Assembly (NCBI RefSeq): GCF_013414345.1
Contig: NZ_CP058670.1
Span: 1,674,001-1,738,000 of the forward strand
Source: Microcella indica
GTDB taxonomy: Bacteria > Actinomycetota > Actinomycetes > Actinomycetales > Microbacteriaceae
Direction of reading: 5' to 3'
DNA: 64,000 nucleotides
In this document: positions 59,431-64,000 of the stretch, piece by piece
Numbering within the stretch: position 1 is the stretch's first letter
Layout of the letters: each line of letters starts with the position of its first letter
Made by a program: the position numbers and the translations under genes
The notes under the pieces: generated by a model
What the model was told of the DNA's origin: nothing
The model's database searches: none
What the model saw: only the letters and a program-made list of their open reading frames with translations

Positions 59431-60057
59431 ATGAGCACCCACGATCGTCTCGCTGCGCGGCGCAGTCGCGTGGCCGCGTCGTGGCTCGTCGGCGTCGTCG
59501 CGACGGTCATCGCCGGCGCCGCGCACGCTCTCGGCGGAGGCGGCACGCCCTCGACTGCCGCTCTCGCGACGGCACTCGTGACCTCCGGCCTCGTGGGCAT
59601 GATAGTGATCGGTGCGCGACCGTCGAGTCCGCGCATCCTCATCGGGGTCGCGATCGATCAGGCGATCTTCCACAGCCTGTTCTCGTTCTTCGCCGGTGCT
59701 GCCGCCGGCACAGCCGCTGTCGGGACAGCCGGCGCGCACGCCGCGCACACCGCACCCCTCTCCCTCGCGAGCCCCGCGGTCGCCACGCACGGGGCGGCAA
59801 GCCTGCCGATGGCGCTCACCCACGTCGCGGCCGGCGCGGTCGCCTTCCTGCTCGTACGCTTCGGCCTCGACGCGATCGCCCGCGTCGTGCGCTCGCTGGC
59901 CCTGCGGGTCGCCTCCCTGCTGCGGGATGCTCCCGCGGCCGTGCCGCTGCCCAGTACGCCGCGCCTCGCCCCCGCGGCACTTGCTCTGCCCCGCCTCGGC
60001 GGCATCCTTCAGCGCCTCGAACTGCGGCGCGGCCCGCCCGCCCTCGCCGCCGTCTAG
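59431..60057 (+). CDS. Membrane protein upstream of ycnI-copC
   Basis: A 208-residue protein with about three or four hydrophobic helices (AASWLVGVVATVIAGAAHALGG, AALATALVTSGLVGMIVIGA, a His-containing HAAHTAPLSL loop, LTHVAAGAVAFLLVRFGLDAIARVV) and a polar tail. His residues lie near helix ends (AAHALG, AIFHSLFSFF, HAAH, LTHVAA), consistent with metal handling but not proof. A TAGTCT hexamer lies 9 bases before the ATG. It heads a three-gene group with YcnI and CopC. Confidence 0.75.
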   Translation: MSTHDRLAARRSRVAASWLVGVVATVIAGAAHALGGGGTPSTAALATALVTSGLVGMIVIGARPSSPRILIGVAIDQAIFHSLFSFFAGAAAGTAAVGTAGAHAAHTAPLSLASPAVATHGAASLPMALTHVAAGAVAFLLVRFGLDAIARVVRSLALRVASLLRDAPAAVPLPSTPRLAPAALALPRLGGILQRLELRRGPPALAAV

Positions 60058-60178
60058 CGCGGCACCCTGACGCAGACACCTTTTCCCGGCGCCTGACCCG
60101 CTCACTGCCGTGCCGTCGAGCACACCCGAGCGCGCGCCTACTCACTCTCAGACACTTTCTCTCAGACAAGGACACACC

Positions 60179-60889
60179 ATGAAGAACCGCACCCGCATCA
60201 CCGCCGCCGCCCTCGCGGGCGGTCTGCTCGCCCTCGCCGCACCCGTCGCGGCGCAAGCCCACGTCTCGGCGACCGCCACGAGCGACGCCGCCGGCTCGTA
60301 CACCGTCGTCACCTTCTCGGTGCCGCACGGCTGCGAGGGATCGCCCACGCAGGTCGTGACGATCGACATTCCCGAGTCGATTCCGATCGTCACACCGACC
60401 GTCAACCCGCTGTGGAGCGTCGAGAAGGTCATGGTGCCGCTCGACGAGCCGCTCGAGGCGGCCGAGGGCGCCGAGCCGGTCACGGAGCGCATCGGCCAGA
60501 TCGTCTACACCTCGACGACGGGCGGCCTGGAGGACGGCTTCCGCGACGCGTTCGAGCTCTCCCTGCGGCTGCCCGACGGGGAGGCCGGCGACACGGTCGA
60601 GTTCCCGGTCACGCAGACGTGCGACGAGGGCACGGCCGTGTGGGAGGGCGAGGATGCTCCGCTCGTGACCCTCGCCGCCTCCACGGGCGACGCCCACGGC
60701 GGCAGCCACAGCGACGCGGAGGAGATGACCGCCGAGACCGCGGGTACGGAGACGGAGGCCGTCGCGAGCGCCGCGCAGCCTGACGTTCTCGCCCGCGTGC
60801 TCGGCGCCCTCGGCATCCTCGTCGGCGCCGGCGGCATCACCGCGGCGATCCTCACCCGCCGCACCGCGCGCACCACCGCGGGGCAGTAG
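60179..60889 (+). CDS. YcnI family (DUF1775) copper-associated exported protein
   Basis: A 236-residue protein. A signal peptide ends at AAQAHVSATATS, exposing an N-terminal His as in other YcnI proteins, where it is part of a copper site. The DUF1775 sandwich follows (YTVVTFSVPHGCEGSPTQVVTIDIPESI, VTPTVNPLWSVEKV). A C-terminal helix (VLGALGILVGAGGITAAIL) anchors it in the membrane, after an acidic His-containing linker. The ATG at 60179 has AAGGAC upstream. CopC follows after 3 bases. Confidence 0.9.
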   Translation: MKNRTRITAAALAGGLLALAAPVAAQAHVSATATSDAAGSYTVVTFSVPHGCEGSPTQVVTIDIPESIPIVTPTVNPLWSVEKVMVPLDEPLEAAEGAEPVTERIGQIVYTSTTGGLEDGFRDAFELSLRLPDGEAGDTVEFPVTQTCDEGTAVWEGEDAPLVTLAASTGDAHGGSHSDAEEMTAETAGTETEAVASAAQPDVLARVLGALGILVGAGGITAAILTRRTARTTAGQ

Positions 60890-60892
60890 ACG

Positions 60893-61486
60893 ATGCGCCG
60901 CGCTTCCGCTCCCCTGGCAGCCCTCGGGCTGGGCCTCGCCCTCGTGGCGGGGCCCGCCCTGCCCGCCTCGGCCCACAACTCCGTCGTGTCGACCACTCCC
61001 GAAGAGGGCGAGACCCTCACCGAGGTTCCCGAGTTCTTCGTCGTCACGACGAACGAGGCGATGCTCGACGTGGGGGGCGAGGGCGCGGGCTTCGCCATCC
61101 AGGTGACCGACGAGAGCGGGCTCTACTACGGCGACGGCTGCGTCGACGTGGGCGGCCCGTCGATGTCGACGCCGGCGGCGCTCGGCGAGGCCGGGGACTA
61201 CACGATGGCCTTCCAGTACGTCTCAGCCGACGGCCACACGCTCTCCGACACGCTCGCGTTCCGCTACCAGCCCGCCGTGGATGCTCAGGCGAGCGCGGGC
61301 TCCCCCGCGCCGCCGGAATGCGGCACGACGTCGGCGAGCGCATCGGGCGGCGACGAACCGGCTGCCGCAGCGGGTGACGAGTCGTCAGCCGTGCTCGGCG
61401 CGGTCGCGGCCATCGGCGGGGGCGTCGTGCTCCTCGCCGTCGTGGCGGGCATCGCCGTGTGGCTCACGCGTCGCCGGCGCGCCTGA
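60893..61486 (+). CDS. CopC domain copper-binding protein
   Basis: A 197-residue exported protein. The signal peptide ends at PASAHNSVVSTTPEEGE, leaving the N-terminal His that binds Cu(II) in CopC. The cupredoxin-like domain includes the late GHTLSDTLAFRYQP, with a second His. A linker and C-terminal membrane helix (AVAAIGGGVVLLAVVAGIAVWL) anchor it. With YcnI it probably handles copper at the cell surface. A strong bidirectional hairpin follows. Confidence 0.9.
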   Translation: MRRASAPLAALGLGLALVAGPALPASAHNSVVSTTPEEGETLTEVPEFFVVTTNEAMLDVGGEGAGFAIQVTDESGLYYGDGCVDVGGPSMSTPAALGEAGDYTMAFQYVSADGHTLSDTLAFRYQPAVDAQASAGSPAPPECGTTSASASGGDEPAAAAGDESSAVLGAVAAIGGGVVLLAVVAGIAVWLTRRRRA

Positions 61487-61506
61487 GGCCCCGTACGCAG
61501 AACGAC

Positions 61507-61548
61507 GCGAGCCCCGCATCCCCCGATTTCCCGGGATGCGGGGCTCGC
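61507..61548. terminator. Bidirectional terminator hairpin between copC and clpP2
   Basis: GCGAGCCCCGCATCCC and GGGATGCGGGGCTCGC form a perfect 16-bp stem with a 10-base loop. It is placed between convergent genes and could end both transcripts. No T run is present. Confidence 0.85.
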
Positions 61549-61566
61549 GCTCGTGGCGGCGCCTCG

Positions 61567-62226
61567 TTACGAGGCGAGGGCCGGCAGATTCTTGCGACTC
61601 GTGAGCACCTGATCGATGAGACCGTACTCGAGCGCTTCCTGCGCGATGAGGATCTTGTCGCGGTCGATGTCTCTGTTGACTTCCTCGACCGACTTGTTGG
61701 AGTGCTTCGAGAGGGTCTCCTCCAGCCACTCGCGCAGTCGGGCGATCTCGCGCGCCTGAATCTCGATGTCGCTCGCCTGCCCGCGGCCCGCGTCGCCCGT
61801 CGCGGGCTGGTGGATGAGCACGCGCGCGTTGGGCAGCGCGAGACGCTTGCCGGGTGAGCCTGCGGCGAGCAGCACGGCCGCGGCGGAGGCGGCCTGCCCG
61901 AGCACGACGGTCTGGATCTCCGGGCGGATGTACTGCATCGTGTCGTAGATCGCCGTCATGGCCGTGAACGAGCCGCCGGGGCTGTTGATGTACATGACGA
62001 TGTCGCGGTCAGGGTCCTGAGACTCGAGCACGAGCAGCTGCGCCATGACGTCGTCGGCCGACGCGTCATCGACCTGCACGCCGAGGAAGATGATGCGGTC
62101 TTCGAACAGCTTCGCGTACGGGTCCTGCCGCTTGTAGCCGTAGGCGGTGCGCTCCTCGAAGCTGGGGAGGATGTAGCGGCTGCTCGGCATGGCCGGAGCG
62201 CCGGCGGAGAAGTGGGGCGTTTCCAT
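61567..62226 (-). CDS. clpP2: ATP-dependent Clp protease proteolytic subunit ClpP2
   Basis: A 219-residue serine protease subunit. The catalytic Ser is in [15 protein letters not shown], the His in VLIHQPATG and the Asp in VNRDIDRDK. The N-terminus METPHFSAG...[23 protein letters not shown] is typical of actinobacterial ClpP2, which forms mixed rings with ClpP1 and docks ClpX/ClpC. The ATG at 62226 is chosen; MPSSRY 12 codons later is an alternative. It follows clpP1 by 19 bases. Confidence 0.96.
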   Translation of the reverse strand: METPHFSAGAPAMPSSRYILPSFEERTAYGYKRQDPYAKLFEDRIIFLGVQVDDASADDVMAQLLVLESQDPDRDIVMYINSPGGSFTAMTAIYDTMQYIRPEIQTVVLGQAASAAAVLLAAGSPGKRLALPNARVLIHQPATGDAGRGQASDIEIQAREIARLREWLEETLSKHSNKSVEEVNRDIDRDKILIAQEALEYGLIDQVLTSRKNLPALAS

Positions 62227-62245
62227 CGGTATCGTCTTCCGTCCT

Positions 62246-62836
62246 TTACTTGCCGTGCTCGGTGCCGCCGCCGCCGACGACGTCGCTCGCGGAGGCGCGA
62301 ATGTGGTCGACGAAGCCGTATTCGAGGGCCTCCTCGGCGCTGAACCAGCGGTCACGGTCGCCGTCCTTGTTGATCTGCTCGACCGTCTTGCCGGTCTGCT
62401 CGGCGGTGATCTCGGCGAGACGCTTCTTCATGTCGTTGATGAGCTGCGCCTGCGTCTGGATGTCGCTCGCGGTGCCGCCGAAGCCGCCGTGCGGCTGGTG
62501 CAGCAGCACGCGCGCGTTGGGCGTGATGTAGCGCTTGCCCTTCGTGCCGGAGGTCAGCAGCAGCTGTCCCATCGACGCGGCCATGCCGATGCCGACGGTG
62601 ACGATGTCGTTGGGCACGAACTGCATCGTGTCGTAGATCGCCATGCCTGCGGTGACGGAGCCGCCGGGCGAGTTGATGTAGAGGTAGATGTCCTTGTCAG
62701 GGTCCTCCGCGGCGAGCAAGAGAAGCTTCGCGGCGATCTCGTTGGCGTTCTCGTCGCGCACCTCTGACCCGAGCCAGATGATGCGGTCCTTGAGCAGTCG
62801 GTCAAAAACACTGTTGGGCAGTGTCGGTTCGGCCAT
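62246..62836 (-). CDS. clpP1: ATP-dependent Clp protease proteolytic subunit ClpP1
   Basis: A 196-residue ClpP. The catalytic Ser88 is in [13 protein letters not shown], His113 in VLLHQPHGG, and the Asp in [15 protein letters not shown]. It forms the mixed ClpP1P2 tetradecamer with the downstream subunit. AGGAGC precedes the ATG, and a TAGATT -10 element sits about 31 bases upstream, so clpP1-clpP2 are transcribed separately from tig. Confidence 0.97.
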   Translation of the reverse strand: MAEPTLPNSVFDRLLKDRIIWLGSEVRDENANEIAAKLLLLAAEDPDKDIYLYINSPGGSVTAGMAIYDTMQFVPNDIVTVGIGMAASMGQLLLTSGTKGKRYITPNARVLLHQPHGGFGGTASDIQTQAQLINDMKKRLAEITAEQTGKTVEQINKDGDRDRWFSAEEALEYGFVDHIRASASDVVGGGGTEHGK

Positions 62837-62866
62837 GTGGGGAGCTCCTGTTCGTCTCGTGCTTCG

Positions 62867-62872
62867 AATCTA
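62867..62872 (-). promoter_or_regulatory. -10 element TAGATT of clpP1-clpP2
   Basis: TAGATT lies 30 bases before the ATG; the implied leader of about 24 bases carries AGGAGC. No clear ClgR-type palindrome was found next to it. Confidence 0.5.
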
Positions 62873-62945
62873 CGCGAGGCGACCCGCCGCATCCGTCATG
62901 TTCGCCGTGGGCAGAGAGCGGCGCGCCCGCGCCGGGTCCGGGATG

Positions 62946-62984
62946 CACGAGGGGCCCGGCACCTGCGGCGCCGAGCCCCTCGTG
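62946..62984 (-). terminator. Terminator hairpin after the trigger factor gene
   Basis: CACGAGGGGC and GCCCCTCGTG form a 10-bp perfect stem extended by CGGC/GCCG pairing across one mismatch, 26 bases after the tig stop and before clpP1. Confidence 0.75.
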
Positions 62985-63009
62985 ACCGCGCTGCGCGCGG
63001 ACATGGTTC

Positions 63010-64000
63010 CTAGTGGTCGTGACCCTCGTGGTCGTCGTCGCTCTCGGCGACGGGCGCGGTCGCGGCCGCCGTGAACGCGGTGAGGTCGACGGGCTGGCCC
63101 TTCGAGTCGACGACCTTGACCTTGCTGAGGGCGACGGAGAGCGCCTTCGAGCGGGCGACCTCGCCGACCATGCCGGGGATCTGCCCGTTCTGGTCGAGGA
63201 TCTTGATGAACTCGCCGGGCTCCATGTTGTACTGCTGGGCGCCCTGGATGAGGTACTGGGTGAGCTCGTCCTGGCTGACCTTGACCTCCTCCTTCTCGGC
63301 GAGGGCGTCGAGGAAGATCTGGTTGCGGAAGGTCGTCGTCGTGGACTCGGTGACCTCGGCGCGGTGCGCGTCGTCCTCGAGGCGGTCCTCGTTCTCGAGG
63401 TGGCGGTGCACCTCGCCCTCGATGAGCGAGTCGGGCACGGGAATCTCGACCTGCTCGAGCATCGCGGCAAGCAGCTTGTCGCGTGCCTCAGCACCCTGGC
63501 CGAACGACTTCTGCTGGGCGAGCTGCGTGCGCAGGTCATCCTTCATCTCGCCGATCGTGTCGAACTGGCTGGCGATCTGCGCGAAGTCGTCGTCAGCCTC
63601 GGGAAGCTCGCGCTCCTTCACCGACTGGATGGTGACCTCGATTTGCGCCATCTTGCCCTCGTGGTCGCCGCCGAGCAGCTTCGACTCGAACGTGGTCGTC
63701 TCACCCGCGGTGAGCGACTCGACGGCCTCGTCGATGCCCTCGATGAGCTCACCAGAGCCGACCTCGTACGAGATCGAGCTGGCGGTGTCGACCGTGTTGC
63801 CCTCGACGCTCGCGACGAGGTCGAGCTGCACGAAGTCGCCGGTCGTTGCCGGGCGATCGACGGTCACGAGCGTGCCGAAGCGGCTGCGCAGGTTCTGCAG
63901 CTCCTCCTCGACCTCCTCGTCGCTGACCTCGGTCGCCTCGACCTCGATCGTGAGCCCCTCGTAGGCCGGCATGTCGAACTCGGGCCGTACGTCGACCTCG
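63010..64000 (-). CDS. tig: Trigger factor (partial, N-terminus outside window)
   Basis: About 330 C-terminal residues of the ribosome-bound chaperone. The frame runs off the right edge with [21 protein letters not shown], which is the start of the PPIase region. [34 protein letters not shown] and the C-terminal substrate arm domain ([24 protein letters not shown]) follow. The tail is acidic and His-rich ([11 protein letters not shown]), as in other actinobacterial trigger factors. It precedes clpP1-clpP2 on the same strand, the standard order. Confidence 0.96.
   Translation of the reverse strand, partial: EVDVRPEFDMPAYEGLTIEVEATEVSDEEVEEELQNLRSRFGTLVTVDRPATTGDFVQLDLVASVEGNTVDTASSISYEVGSGELIEGIDEAVESLTAGETTTFESKLLGGDHEGKMAQIEVTIQSVKERELPEADDDFAQIASQFDTIGEMKDDLRTQLAQQKSFGQGAEARDKLLAAMLEQVEIPVPDSLIEGEVHRHLENEDRLEDDAHRAEVTESTTTTFRNQIFLDALAEKEEVKVSQDELTQYLIQGAQQYNMEPGEFIKILDQNGQIPGMVGEVARSKALSVALSKVKVVDSKGQPVDLTAFTAAATAPVAESDDDHEGHDH

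Noticed and set aside
62837-63009. A ClgR-type palindrome upstream of clpP1.
   Set aside because: Only isolated GTTCGC/GCGAAC halves are visible, not a correctly spaced pair.

Overview
This is a high-GC chromosomal stretch from an actinobacterium, most likely a member of the Microbacteriaceae (order Micrococcales). That placement is inferred from gene order and style, not from a database search. The pointers are the rplU-rpmA-obg-proB-proA-nadD-rsfS run, the ileS-folC-DUF4233-ndk-rne run, tig-clpP1-clpP2-clpX, two DUF222/HNH genes, a translational-type ileS T-box, an SOS-like box of actinobacterial form, GTG starts with 4-bp ATGA/GTGA overlaps, and many genes whose -10 hexamer sits 6-7 bases before the start codon (leaderless mRNAs). 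There is no prophage, plasmid origin or CRISPR array.

Left part (1-6540): the start of a P-type ATPase gene, then a minus-strand catabolic cluster. It runs from a GntR/HutC-type regulator through a small dimeric-barrel protein, a sugar-binding lipoprotein, a TIM-barrel isomerase/epimerase and two CUT1 permease subunits to a tyrosine-type phosphatase. A TCTAGA-centred palindrome before the second gene is a good candidate operator. The substrate is unknown. Region 6600-8065: an intact 1329-bp IS481-family element with a 16-bp target duplication has inserted at the 3' end of tRNA-Ala(GGC), leaving the tRNA whole but separating it from its hairpin.

Region 8170-15620 holds housekeeping genes (rsfS, nadD, proA, proB, obg, rpmA, rplU) with two lineage-type membrane proteins. 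Region 15620-21490 is more accessory: a DUF222/HNH gene with an SOS-like box and an in-frame 18-bp repeat tract, DUF4031, a large membrane-anchored protein, and a DUF1980/DUF318 permease pair. Region 21540-30800 carries rne, a VKOR-family protein, ndk, DUF4233, folC and ileS with its T-box leader.

Region 30840-34040 is the most unusual locus. It has three 8-bp direct repeats at exact 11-bp spacing, then a secreted five-module Cys-repeat protein ending in an LAETG sorting signal, then a SARP/BTAD-type activator translationally coupled to an MFS transporter. Region 34040-47400 holds an OsmC/hydrolase fusion, an FMN reductase, valS, an APC permease, GNAT enzymes, an ArsR-type repressor with a clear operator, an M3 peptidase, an Eis-like acetyltransferase and a BenE transporter.

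Region 47400-55300 is a second sugar operon: ROK regulator, permeases, binding lipoprotein, GH15 and GH31. Both hydrolases lack signal peptides, so imported alpha-linked oligosaccharides are probably cut in the cytoplasm. Neither sugar operon encodes its ATPase, so a shared MsiK-type ATPase elsewhere is expected. Region 55390-64000 has an internally deleted nucleotidyltransferase, a second DUF222/HNH gene, a short PdxH-like oxidase, and the Clp protease genes with trigger factor. A three-gene copper-type cassette (membrane protein, YcnI, CopC) lies between clpX and clpP2.
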